Below, piece by piece: positions 6,181-13,252 of a DNA stretch of 13,533 nucleotides (its first letter is position 1; each line of letters opens with the position of its first letter). Source of the DNA: FEN-727 sp036508635 (GTDB lineage: Bacteria; Actinomycetota; Geothermincolia; Fen-727; Anoxymicrobiaceae); contig DATCGY010000006.1 of NCBI GenBank assembly GCA_036508635.1, forward strand, positions 1 to 13,533, in the 5' to 3' direction. The translations under genes and the position numbers were made by a program. A model generated the notes under the pieces. The model saw nothing but the letters and a program-made list of their open reading frames with translations. It did not search any database and was not told the DNA's origin.

Positions 6181-6867
6181 TCAGTCCGTAAACCTGTACT
6201 TAACAAGGGCCCATAGAGCCGAGAACCCGTCCCTCCATGTTATCTTCTTACCCTCTTCGTACTCTCTGCCGGCATAAGATACGGGGACTTCGTATACTCT
6301 TATCTTCTTCTTGAGGATCTTGGCCGTGATCTCGGGTTCGAAGTTGAACTTGTCGGACTTTATCTCGATGCCCTCGAGTGCCTCTCTGGTGAACAGCTTG
6401 TAGCAGGTTTCCATGTCGGAGACCGTCGTGTTATAGAGCACGTTGGTCATGAAAGAGAGGAACTTGTTGCCTAGCATGTGCCAGTAGAGCATATTGCGGT
6501 GCTCGCCGGTGAACCGCGAGCCATAGACCACCTCGGCCTTCTTCTTGAGGATCGGGGCCAGCAGCGTGCGGTAGTCGTCCGGGTCGTACTCCAGGTCGGC
6601 ATCCTGGATGATGATAAAATCACCGGTCGCGGCGCCAAGGCCGGTCCGGATCGCCGCGCCCTTGCCCTGGTTAACCTTGTGCTTGAGGACCTTGACCGTG
6701 GAGTCTTCTTCGAGCTTGAGGATGTCAGGAGTCCCGTCGGTAGAGCCGTCATCGACGACAATGATCTCTTTGACGATCTCACCGATGTCCACCGTCCGGA
6801 CGCGGCGGAGTATCTCCTGGATCGTGTTGCGCTCGTTGTAAACTGGCATGATAACGGACAGCTTCAT
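6181..6867 (-). CDS. GT2 glycosyltransferase, dolichol/polyprenyl-phosphate hexose synthase-like
   Basis: 228 residues, a single GT-A domain. LSVIMPVYNERNTI (3-16), IIVVDDGSTDGT (35-46), NQGKGAAIRTGL (66-77) and IIQDADLEYDP (86-96, with the DAD metal-binding motif) are diagnostic of the DPM1/DPG synthase group. YGSRF and METCYKLF follow. There is no C-terminal membrane domain, so it is the soluble or peripheral form. Such enzymes move mannose or glucose from GDP- or UDP-sugar to polyprenyl phosphate on the cytoplasmic face. The start ATG overlaps the ugd stop (ATGA) and has AAGGAG 8 bases upstream. The next gene encodes an ArnE-like membrane protein, and the divergent GT-C gene at 11601 could use the product. 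Sugar identity is unproven; GDP-mannose is plausible because a GDP-mannose pyrophosphorylase-like gene is nearby. Confidence 0.85.
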   Translation of the reverse strand: MKLSVIMPVYNERNTIQEILRRVRTVDIGEIVKEIIVVDDGSTDGTPDILKLEEDSTVKVLKHKVNQGKGAAIRTGLGAATGDFIIIQDADLEYDPDDYRTLLAPILKKKAEVVYGSRFTGEHRNMLYWHMLGNKFLSFMTNVLYNTTVSDMETCYKLFTREALEGIEIKSDKFNFEPEITAKILKKKIRVYEVPVSYAGREYEEGKKITWRDGFSALWALVKYRFTD

Positions 6868-8153
6868 CTACCAACTCCTTCGTATGTGAAACCGAGCTTC
6901 CGGAGCACGGTCGGGTCCAGGCAGTTCCTGGTGTCCACAACGTACGGGGTCTCCATCAGCCCCAGGATACGCTCGTAATCGAGCCACTTGAACTCGTCCC
7001 ATTCCGTCAGCAACGCCAGTACCACGGCGCCCTCCGCCGCCTCGTACGGGTCGGAAGCGAATGTGGCCCCAGGGAGCTCGACCCTGGCGTTCTCCATCGC
7101 CTGCGGGTCGTAAACCGTAACCAGGGCGCCCCGTTCGACAAGCCTCTTGACCACGTAGACCGCGGGGGACTCCCTGATGTCGTCCGTGTTCGCCTTGAAA
7201 GCCACTCCGAGGGCGCATATCCTGCGGCCCTCGAGGCCCTCGGCGGCACCGGTTACCTTTTCGACCATCTTCTCGTGCTGCTCGAGGTTCACCTTGAGCA
7301 CACCTTCGAGCAGCTCGAAATCGTAACCGTTCTCGCGCGCGATCGCGAGGAGCGCCCGGCAGTCCTTCGGAAAGCACGAACCCCCGAAGCCGGGCCCCGC
7401 CTTGAGGAACTCGAAGCCTATGCGCTCGTCGTAACCCATCCCCAACGTGACCTCGCGGATATCCGCGCCAACGGCCTCGCAGAGGTTGGCGACCGCGTTT
7501 GTATACGAAACCTTGGTGGCAAGGAAGACGTTCGAGGCGTACTTTATCATCTCCGCGCTGACCGGATCCGTCACTAGCAGCGGCGCCTTGAGGCCATGAT
7601 ACAGCTCTGTCATGCGCATGGCGGCTTTCTGGGAGTCGCTCCCAATAACGATTCGGGACGGGTTCATGAAGTCGAATACCGCGGTGCCCTCGCGCAGGAA
7701 CTCGGGATTCGAGACCACGTCGAACTCGTGGTACTGCGGCATGCTCTCCTCGATGATTCTCTGGACGCGCTTGGTGCTGCCGACCGGGACCGTGCTCTTG
7801 TTGATTATTACCGTGTAGCCGTCCAGCGCGCGGGCTATGTCGCGGGCGACGTCGTCAACGTTTGTCAGGTCCGCGCGGCCTTCGGCGTCGGACGGGGTGC
7901 CAACCGTAATGAAGACGAACTCGCTCTCCGAGACGGCTTTGTGAACTTCGGTCGTGAAAGTCAGGTTCCCGTTCTTGAGGTTGCGCTCGACGATGGTCTC
8001 CAGCTCCGCCTCGTAGATCGGTATATGCCCAGCCGAAAGCGACAGGATCTTTTGCCCATCCACGTCGGCGGCGATGACGTGGTGGCCCAGTTCCGCCAGG
8101 CACGAGCCGGTGACGAGCCCGACGTAGCCTGTCCCTATTACGCAGCAGTCCAT
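6864..8153 (-). CDS. ugd: UDP-glucose 6-dehydrogenase
   Basis: 429 residues, the usual length. The N-terminal NAD domain opens with CCVIGTGYVGLVTG (3-16). FITVGTPSD (81-89), KSTVPVGSTKRV (119-130) and NPEFLREGTAVFDF (149-162) follow. The central helix region has EMIKYASNVFLATKVSYTNA (201-220). The catalytic cysteine is Cys260 in GPGFGGSCFPKD (253-264), and LGVAFKANTDDIRESPA (315-331) belongs to the C-terminal UDP-binding domain. It oxidises UDP-glucose to UDP-glucuronate with two NAD+. GDP-mannose dehydrogenase shares the fold, so that substrate is a formal alternative given the mannose genes nearby. The start ATG at 8151-8153 gives the standard MDCCVIGTGYVG beginning; CGGAG lies 4 bases upstream. 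A longer in-frame start at 8264 would overlap the RNase HI gene and add 37 basic residues without family support. It sits 58 bases after RNase HI and overlaps the next gene by 4. Confidence 0.9.
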   Translation of the reverse strand: MDCCVIGTGYVGLVTGSCLAELGHHVIAADVDGQKILSLSAGHIPIYEAELETIVERNLKNGNLTFTTEVHKAVSESEFVFITVGTPSDAEGRADLTNVDDVARDIARALDGYTVIINKSTVPVGSTKRVQRIIEESMPQYHEFDVVSNPEFLREGTAVFDFMNPSRIVIGSDSQKAAMRMTELYHGLKAPLLVTDPVSAEMIKYASNVFLATKVSYTNAVANLCEAVGADIREVTLGMGYDERIGFEFLKAGPGFGGSCFPKDCRALLAIARENGYDFELLEGVLKVNLEQHEKMVEKVTGAAEGLEGRRICALGVAFKANTDDIRESPAVYVVKRLVERGALVTVYDPQAMENARVELPGATFASDPYEAAEGAVVLALLTEWDEFKWLDYERILGLMETPYVVDTRNCLDPTVLRKLGFTYEGVGR

Positions 8154-8211
8154 AACGCTCCGAATCTTCTCCAGTCCGGGCCTCCCGGATCGGGAAGGCA
8201 AGCTTCTCCAA

Positions 8212-8700
8212 TTAAAAAAGCGACCGCTCGCCTTTCTCGAGTATAGGCTCGCGAAGGCCGGCAAGGCCCTCGTCTATTCCGCGGTTAGCCAGTCGGTCAC
8301 ACTGGATATTCTTCTCCCTGGGAATGTAATCCACCTGCACCGTCCGGTAGGCGTCGAGAAGCGCCCTTACCCGGCCCACGAGCGGTCGTAACGACTGGCT
8401 CTTCACCTTGAAGCTACCCACAACCTGCTTAGCGACGAGCTGGCTGTCCGTGTGCACTTTCACCGAGTCGTATCCAAGCTTCGCCGACTCTTCGAGGATC
8501 CTTATCATGGCGTAGTACTCAGCTACGTTGTTGGTAGTCTCCCCAAGATACTCCCAGACCTCCAGCACGACCTCTCCCGCCTCGTTTCGGGCCAGGCCTC
8601 CTATGCCGGCGGGGCCGGGGTTTCCCCTGGAGGCTCCGTCACTGAATACGCTCAAGAAGCCACCTGCGCCGGCGGGGCTTTCGTCAGGAACCGCTCTCAC
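8212..8700 (-). CDS. rnhA: Ribonuclease HI family protein
   Basis: 162 residues from a GTG start. The RNase H fold and all four carboxylates are visible: Asp21 in SDGASRGNPGPAGIGG, Glu61 in NNVAEYYAM, Asp85 in VHTDSQLVAKQ, and Asp135 in NIQCDRLANRGID. It degrades the RNA strand of RNA-DNA hybrids and needs a divalent metal. There is no N-terminal hybrid-binding domain and no C-terminal phosphatase domain like that fused in mycobacterial homologues. GTG at 8698-8700 overlaps the zinc-ribbon stop as GTGA, a normal coupling arrangement, and leaves about 16 residues before the first beta strand. A TTG at codon 15 (just before SVFSDG) is a second possible start. The 31 residues obtainable by extending upstream to 8793 are zinc-ribbon gene sequence in another frame. 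Confidence 0.88.
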   Translation of the reverse strand: MRAVPDESPAGAGGFLSVFSDGASRGNPGPAGIGGLARNEAGEVVLEVWEYLGETTNNVAEYYAMIRILEESAKLGYDSVKVHTDSQLVAKQVVGSFKVKSQSLRPLVGRVRALLDAYRTVQVDYIPREKNIQCDRLANRGIDEGLAGLREPILEKGERSLF

Positions 8701-9431
8701 TTCACCAGCATCCTGCGGCAGTACGCACACCGGAAAACGCCTTCCTCGTGCTGATACTTGTCGATCTGCGTCCTGCTGAAGTCGATACGGCACCCGCCAC
8801 AGCTGCGGCCCTGCAATATCCCGACAACCGCAAGCCCGTCCTTGTCGGCGAGCAGCTTCTCGTAAGCCGCGACGGTATCCTCATCGAGCCTCGCCTTGAG
8901 GGCGTCCCTCTCGCTCTCGAGCTGTGCGACCTGGCTCTCTTTTTCGGCAAGCTCCCGTTCGTATTCCTTCAGCGCGTCGCGCTCCCGGCCCGTGACTTCA
9001 TCTATGCGCCGGGATGCTTCGTTTATGTCCTGACGAAGTCCGTCGATAGCCTCCATCTCTTCGAGATCCTCGGTCTCCATCTCGTCACGCTTCTTGCGCA
9101 GCGAGAAGATCTCGGTCTGGATAGCCGAGAGCTCTTTCGAGTTCATGATGGTCCCCGACATCATGCGGGCCTCTTCCTTTTCGATCTTCTTCGCCAGCAG
9201 GTCGAGCTCGCCGTCGAGCTTGAGTTGCTTTTGCTTGATCGCCTCCAGTTCGCTCTGCTCGGAGGTCTTCGCCTCCATGGTAGCGTCGAGCTCGTCCCGC
9301 AGTTCGCCGAGGCGATGCCTGTCTTCAAGGCCTTCGATATCGCGTTTAAGCCCTAAGATCTTTGTGTCATAATCCTGCACTTCGCGTAACGTACGCGCCA
9401 GTTCGGCAGGCTCTAGTTCGCTCAACCCCAT
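8697..9431 (-). CDS. Coiled-coil protein with C4-type zinc ribbon (zf-RING_7 / CT398-like)
   Basis: 244 residues. Residues 10-190 are almost entirely charged heptad-like sequence rich in Glu, Lys, Leu and Arg, expected to form a long antiparallel coiled coil. The short segment MMSGTIMNSKELSAIQTEI (90-108) is conserved in this family. The C-terminus has two CxxC pairs, Cys211/Cys214 (SCGGCRIDF) and Cys235/Cys238 (RCAYCRRMLV), making a zinc ribbon. Biochemical function is not established; family members are proposed to bind nucleic acid or act as adaptors. The ATG at 9429-9431 lies inside the last codons of NIF3 (10-base overlap) and has GGAAGGGA just upstream. A longer frame reaching 9641 would run far into NIF3 and adds Arg/Gly-rich sequence, so it is not used. 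It sits between NIF3 and RNase HI. Confidence 0.88.
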   Translation of the reverse strand: MGLSELEPAELARTLREVQDYDTKILGLKRDIEGLEDRHRLGELRDELDATMEAKTSEQSELEAIKQKQLKLDGELDLLAKKIEKEEARMMSGTIMNSKELSAIQTEIFSLRKKRDEMETEDLEEMEAIDGLRQDINEASRRIDEVTGRERDALKEYERELAEKESQVAQLESERDALKARLDEDTVAAYEKLLADKDGLAVVGILQGRSCGGCRIDFSRTQIDKYQHEEGVFRCAYCRRMLVK

Positions 9432-10531
9432 CTCCCTTCCTGGTCTTTGTATCCTTCGACGGAGAGCCCGAGGGCCATGCCCCCGGACGTCTCCACAAGC
9501 TGATCTACCATCTCGGGTACGAGAGGACGCTCGCTTTCGAGGTGACCCAGGCACAGTACCGCCATGCCCACCTCGCGTGCCTCGACCGTGCCCGCCCACC
9601 CGACTTCGCCCGCAACGAGCAGTTCCGCACCGGCGCCGCACGCCGCTCCGATGAGCGGGTCGGCGTTTCCAGGCGCGACTGCGACCAGCGAGACCTCGGT
9701 CTCCGGGTCGCCGGTAATTACGGCATCGTCAGCGCCGCACCAGGCCGACAGGTCCTCCATTATCTCACTAAGCGCCCGCTCGCCGGGCAACGTCCCGATC
9801 CTTCCCCTGCCCCACGACGCCGGACCCGCGGTCCTGTAGACGTCGTAAGCCACCTCATCGTAAGGATGCTTCTCGAGCATCGCCGAAACCACCCTGCCGA
9901 CCGCGAACGATGGAACGACCATCTCAAGGCGTGTCTCATCCACCAGGCTCAAGTTCCCGCGTTCACCCGAATAGGGGTCCGCACCCGGCCCCGGAATGAA
10001 CGTGCCCTTGCCATCGACCCTGAACCCACAGTGGGTGTATTCGCCGATCTTTCCGGCTCCCGCCTCTGCCATCGACGCTGAGACGTGTTCCAAAGCCTCG
10101 CCGGGAACGAAGACGACAATCCTGGCCATATACGCCGACTCACTGGGCTCGAGCGGGATGGGCCCCTCAAGCCGGAGATGCCGCGCCGCCAGGGCGGCCG
10201 TGCCGTGCTCGCCTGCATCGGCGTTACCCCTGCAACCGACGATGTTGAGCCCGCCGAGCGTCGCCAGTCTTGCGATAGCGCCGCCGGGCGTACCGAAATC
10301 CCAAGAGGAACCGCGCCCGGCGAACAGGTGGGGATGATGTGTAACAAGTAACTCGCAATCGGAGTCGATCGCGGCCAGGGTTATAACGGTAGTGAGATCG
10401 ACGGAGCACATAACGCGCCGGACCTCTGACGACAAGGCCCCAACGAGGAGACCGCTCCCGTCGCCCGCACGCTCCAGCTCCCAGGGGAAAACCCTGTCAA
10501 GGGCATCCATAACATCAGAAAGTAAAGCCAA
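9422..10531 (-). CDS. NIF3/YqfO-type dinuclear metal-centre protein
   Basis: 369 residues from a TTG start. The metal ligands of the NIF3 family are all present: His65 and His66 in LLVTHHPHLF (61-70), Asp105 in CRGNADAGEHG, and His330/Glu334 in LGHLESE. The usual AHTN before the Asp is changed to CRGN. A PII/CutA-like domain is inserted at about 133-232 (ARIVVFVPGEALEHV ... EKHPYDEVAYDVY), as in YqfO proteins of about 370 residues, not the 250-residue YbgI form. Members form hexamers; the substrate is unsettled (the name GTP cyclohydrolase I type 2 is carried in databases, and no tRNA or cofactor reaction is proven here). TTG at 10529-10531 is chosen because GGGAGGGAG lies 6 bases upstream and it begins MALLSDVMDALDRVFP, the family norm. 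A GTG at 10555 is the longer option. The stop overlaps the zinc-ribbon start. Confidence 0.9.
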   Translation of the reverse strand: MALLSDVMDALDRVFPWELERAGDGSGLLVGALSSEVRRVMCSVDLTTVITLAAIDSDCELLVTHHPHLFAGRGSSWDFGTPGGAIARLATLGGLNIVGCRGNADAGEHGTAALAARHLRLEGPIPLEPSESAYMARIVVFVPGEALEHVSASMAEAGAGKIGEYTHCGFRVDGKGTFIPGPGADPYSGERGNLSLVDETRLEMVVPSFAVGRVVSAMLEKHPYDEVAYDVYRTAGPASWGRGRIGTLPGERALSEIMEDLSAWCGADDAVITGDPETEVSLVAVAPGNADPLIGAACGAGAELLVAGEVGWAGTVEAREVGMAVLCLGHLESERPLVPEMVDQLVETSGGMALGLSVEGYKDQEGRWG

Positions 10532-10537
10532 CCGACT

Positions 10538-10546
10538 CTCCCTCCC
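10538..10546 (-). promoter_or_regulatory. Ribosome-binding site for the TTG start of NIF3
   Basis: The minus strand reads GGGAGGGAG, then 6 bases, then TTG GCT TTA CTT. The upstream in-frame GTG at 10555 would place this site inside the coding region, so the TTG is favoured. Confidence 0.65.
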
Positions 10547-10572
10547 GACGGACACCCCCTCGGGGTCCGCCG

Positions 10573-10642
10573 GTCACTCGGTGAATATGGTGATTCGTCC
10601 CTCTCCGTTTCCGGCGGCAAGCCGCCGCCGGGAGCGAGTGAC
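10573..10642. repeat. Nested inverted repeats between DedA and NIF3 genes
   Basis: GTCACTCG (10573-10580) is exactly complementary to CGAGTGAC (10635-10642). Inside it, CGGCGGC (10612-10618) pairs with GCCGCCG (10621-10627) across a 2-base loop. They occupy most of the gap after the DedA stop. No T-tract follows on either strand, so this is not a standard intrinsic terminator. It may be a stem that separates DedA expression from the NIF3 block, or a decayed repeat. Confidence 0.4.
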
Positions 10643-10661
10643 ACCGCCCATCAATGAAACA

Positions 10662-11393
10662 TCATGCATCGGTGGAATCCCCCCCGGGGTCGGGCGCTTC
10701 GGAACCGAAGGAGCGTTCAGCGTCCGAGAAGTCGGCACCCTGTGCCGAATCAAAGGCTTTGCGCTTCCTTCGCTCGCTCATCGCCTTGATGACTATCGGA
10801 AGTACCGAGATGATGACTATGGCTATGATCACGAAGCTGAAATTATGCTTGATGAATGATATATTGCCGAAGAAATAGCCCACAAAGACAAAAAGGGAAA
10901 CCCAGGCGACTCCACCAATCACGTTGAACGCCAGGAAGTGCGTATAAGTCATCTCGCCCACGCCGGCGACAAACGGCGCGAAAGTGCGCACTATGGGCAC
11001 GAAACGGGCGAGGATTATGGTAGATCCCCCGTATTTCTCGAAGAAGCCGTGGGTCTCGTCGAGGTACTTCTTCTTGAGAAACCGGGCGTCCTCTCGGCCG
11101 AACGCTTTCGGCCCAATGATATGGCCGATCCAATAATTGACGGTATCACCGAGTACCGCCGCCGCACACAGCACCAACCAGAGCAGGATGATGTTGAGGC
11201 CATGGGTGGAGAGCGCGGCTATGGCGCCCGCGGCAAATATCAACGAATCGCCGGGAAGGAACGGGGTGACCACAAGGCCCGTCTCGCAGAAGATGACCAG
11301 GAAGAGCACCAGGTACGTCCAGGTGTGATACTGGTTCACGAAGTTAGTGAGGTTCTTGTCCAGATGTAGAAAGAAATCAATAAGCCAGTGCAT
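10662..11393 (-). CDS. DedA/SNARE-associated family membrane protein
   Basis: 243 residues. Hallmarks in order: FCETGLVVTPFLPGDSLIF (35-53) with Glu37 and the re-entrant-loop Pro and Gly residues, GDTVNYWIG (82-90), KKKYLDETHGFFEKYGG (107-123), and ILARFVPIVRTFAPFVAGVG (127-146) with the conserved arginines, followed by GGVAW. Hydrophobic segments lie near 25-45, 50-80, 155-175 and 186-204. The last 32 residues are polar, rich in Asp and Ser, and not conserved in the family. DedA proteins act in the cytoplasmic membrane; members have been shown to support undecaprenyl-phosphate translocation and membrane homeostasis. That function would suit a locus that uses polyprenyl carriers, though the specific role here is inferred. 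GGGAAGGG precedes the ATG. It is read divergently from the GT-C gene at 11601. Confidence 0.9.
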   Translation of the reverse strand: MHWLIDFFLHLDKNLTNFVNQYHTWTYLVLFLVIFCETGLVVTPFLPGDSLIFAAGAIAALSTHGLNIILLWLVLCAAAVLGDTVNYWIGHIIGPKAFGREDARFLKKKYLDETHGFFEKYGGSTIILARFVPIVRTFAPFVAGVGEMTYTHFLAFNVIGGVAWVSLFVFVGYFFGNISFIKHNFSFVIIAIVIISVLPIVIKAMSERRKRKAFDSAQGADFSDAERSFGSEAPDPGGDSTDA

Positions 11394-11416
11394 CGCCCTT
11401 CCCTTGTCAAAGCCCT

Positions 11417-11445
11417 ATTCTGTCGAAAACGCCCGCCGGTTTCAA
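11417..11445 (-). promoter_or_regulatory. Candidate sigma-70-type promoter for the DedA gene
   Basis: The minus strand has TTGAAA (11440-11445, 5 of 6 to the -35 consensus), a spacer of exactly 17 bases, then CAGAAT (11417-11422, 4 of 6 to the -10). Transcription would begin near 11410, leaving a leader of less than 20 bases before the DedA ATG. It might also drive downstream genes of the leftward block. Confidence 0.4.
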
Positions 11446-11551
11446 CGTCCTCTCGCGGCAGGCGCCAACCTGGGGCATGGGGGATCACCCGTTGTTGCTT
11501 CGACGCCGGGTAGCCGTAGCCTGCATCCTATCTCACCTGGCCACGCTGCTG

Positions 11552-11557
11552 TAGAAT
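11552..11557 (+). promoter_or_regulatory. Possible -10 element for the GT-C gene
   Basis: TAGAAT matches the -10 consensus at 5 of 6 positions and lies about 44 bases before the ATG at 11601. No convincing -35 hexamer sits 16-18 bases upstream, so this is a weak call. Confidence 0.25.
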
Positions 11558-11600
11558 ACCGAAACGGCACTGGTGCACTAGGTCAAAGGCAGGGTTGGAA

Positions 11601-13109
11601 ATGTCGTCGGATTCGGCGGAGAACCGCTCGCGGGGCAACGCATTGCGCATCATCGAGAGCCCCTGGCTGGCTGGGGCGGTGATGTTCGCCTGCTTCCTCG
11701 TTGTTGCCGTGTGCGCCGTCCAGCGCCAGTACGGGCTCGCGGTGGCCGCTCCCAAAAGCGCGCTCCTGACCATGGGGGGGGTTCTAGACAGCCTGGGCAG
11801 GTTGCTCGGGCTGGCGACGATGTCTTTCAGGCAACTCACGGTCGTCTACATGTCTACGCTGGTCGTGATGTACGCGGCATACGCATGGGCTCTCATAGCA
11901 ACAGCCCGGAGGCGCGGAGCCGTGAGCCCAGGTTTTATCATCGGCGCGAGCATGATCTTCTGCCTTCTCGTGCTCTTCACGCCTCCGATACTCGCCAAAG
12001 ACCTCTTCAACTATGCCTCCTACGGGAGGGCGCTGGCCGTCTACGGCAAGAACCCTTACGTCGCGGCGCCGAGCATGTTCCGTTCTGAACCCATGCTTCA
12101 GTACATCAGCTGGCGGAATACCCCGTCCGTGTACGGTCCGCTTTTCAACTATATATCCGCGGTACTGGGCGTGAGTGCCGGCAAGAGCGCCGTTTCGAAT
12201 ACCATTGCGTTCAAGCTGCTGGCATTCTCTTTCTTTGCGGGCAGCCTGTTCGTCATCAATGACCTGGCGCGGCGCCTCACGCCGCACAGGAGGAGCTTCG
12301 TTCTGCTTGCAGCCGCGTGGAACCCCCTGGTGATAATCCACCTCGTGGGCGGCGGGCACAACGACACGATCATGATCTTCTTCGTGGTTGCCGGTTTCCT
12401 CCTGTATCGCAAAGGTTACCCGGTGCTCGCGATAGGGTCCGTCGTCCTGGCCGGGATGATAAAGACGACCGCCCTCTTCGTGCTCGCACCTATGCTAGTC
12501 CTCTTCCTGCGGCAGAACGCGCGCTGGGGGCTTCGGAAATATGCGGAGGCGGCCGCGGTCCTGATACTGGTCCCCCTGGCGCTGTACCTTCCGACGTGGC
12601 CCGGCATAAAGGGGTTCAAGCTCGTGATGAACGTGAGCTCGGGATACAGCGCCGCCAGCGTGCCCAGGTTCTTCCGAGGGCAACTTACCGCGGTTCTGCG
12701 CGGGTTGGGGTGGACCGGTTCCGGCGCCAGTAAGTTGAGCGCATCGGCTACACACTCGTTCTTCGTGCTCGTCTTTCTGCTCCTTTTCGTTTTATTCTGC
12801 TACCGGGTCAGGGACATGGGCTCGATGATCTTCTACGCCGGTGCCATCATGTTTTGTTTTATCTTTACAACGACGTGGCTGATGCCATGGTACGCGGGCT
12901 TCCTGGTTGTGCTAGTCGCCCTTTCGGGGTCGTACCGCTTCACCGCGGCAGCCGCGGGGGTAACCCTCGTAATGTCCCTTTACGGGCGGGGGATAAACGG
13001 CTGGACTAACAGTGTATTTCCGCTGCTGATGCTAGCGATATGCGTGGTACTGGCGGCGGAAACGATGCTCGAGCGTTTCCGTCCCGCGCTCGCGACCGCC
13101 CGACCCTGA
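11601..13109 (+). CDS. GT-C family polyprenyl-phosphate-mannose-dependent mannosyltransferase, MptB-like
   Basis: 502 residues, polytopic, with ten or more hydrophobic segments starting near residue 22. The first large loop holds PPILAKDLFNYASYGRALAV (128-147), where the Lys-Asp pair takes the place of the GT-C catalytic acidic motif, then YGKNPYVAAPS and WRNTPSVYGPLFNYIS (171-186). AAWNPLVIIHLVGGGHNDTI follows further on. These segments match the actinobacterial alpha-(1,6)-mannosyltransferase group (MptA/MptB type) that uses polyprenyl-phosphate mannose on the outer face of the membrane. ATG at 11601 is preferred because AGGG (11591-11594) lies 6 bases upstream; a TTG two codons earlier would have no spacing. 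It is transcribed away from the leftward cluster. The donor could come from the DPMS-like GT2 at 6181-6867. The exact linkage and acceptor are unknown. Confidence 0.75.
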   Translation: MSSDSAENRSRGNALRIIESPWLAGAVMFACFLVVAVCAVQRQYGLAVAAPKSALLTMGGVLDSLGRLLGLATMSFRQLTVVYMSTLVVMYAAYAWALIATARRRGAVSPGFIIGASMIFCLLVLFTPPILAKDLFNYASYGRALAVYGKNPYVAAPSMFRSEPMLQYISWRNTPSVYGPLFNYISAVLGVSAGKSAVSNTIAFKLLAFSFFAGSLFVINDLARRLTPHRRSFVLLAAAWNPLVIIHLVGGGHNDTIMIFFVVAGFLLYRKGYPVLAIGSVVLAGMIKTTALFVLAPMLVLFLRQNARWGLRKYAEAAAVLILVPLALYLPTWPGIKGFKLVMNVSSGYSAASVPRFFRGQLTAVLRGLGWTGSGASKLSASATHSFFVLVFLLLFVLFCYRVRDMGSMIFYAGAIMFCFIFTTTWLMPWYAGFLVVLVALSGSYRFTAAAAGVTLVMSLYGRGINGWTNSVFPLLMLAICVVLAAETMLERFRPALATARP

Positions 13110-13174
13110 AGAAACCGCTTGCTATGGGCCACTCGTGAACATATAGAATAGCCCCGAGACAATAAGAACGTGGC

Positions 13175-13212
13175 GGCTCCTGGGCCTGACCGGCCCCGGG
13201 GGGCAGGGAGCC
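13175..13212 (+). other. GC-rich nested hairpin in the intergenic region
   Basis: GGCTCC (13175-13180) pairs with GGAGCC (13207-13212), and inside it GGGCC (13182-13186) pairs with GGCCC (13192-13196) over a 5-base loop. No T-tract follows. It could be the 3' end structure of the GT-C transcript or part of the leader of the next gene. The rest of the 143-base gap (13110-13252) shows nothing else recognisable. Confidence 0.3.
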
Positions 13213-13241
13213 CGGCTGTCGTGTGCGACGCGTGCACTTGC

Positions 13242-13247
13242 AGGAGG
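13242..13247 (+). promoter_or_regulatory. Strong ribosome-binding site for the right-edge gene
   Basis: AGGAGG is followed 5 bases later by ATG at 13253. It chooses between that ATG and an overlapping one at 13249, whose frame closes within about 50 codons. Confidence 0.75.
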
Positions 13248-13252
13248 AATGA

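Larger units (their letters stand above)
11394..11600. other. Divergent intergenic region
   Basis: About 200 bases separate the DedA and GT-C start codons, which face away from each other, so promoters for both must lie here. A fair minus-strand promoter is visible (11417-11445), and a possible -10 lies on the plus strand (11552-11557). I see no gene, operator palindrome or riboswitch-like structure. Confidence 0.6.

Noticed and set aside
8181..8199. CCTCCCGGATCGGGAAGG hairpin between RNase HI and ugd
   Set aside because: Stem of about 5-6 pairs with a mismatch and no T-tract; too weak to call a terminator.
7596..8246. A 216-codon plus-strand open frame
   Set aside because: Antisense to ugd, running past its start; no recognisable motif.
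8748..9356. A 202-codon Leu-rich plus-strand frame that looks membrane-like
   Set aside because: It is the antisense of the Glu/Lys-rich coiled coil. GAG and AAG codons read backward as CTC and CTT, giving Leu, so the hydrophobicity is an artefact.
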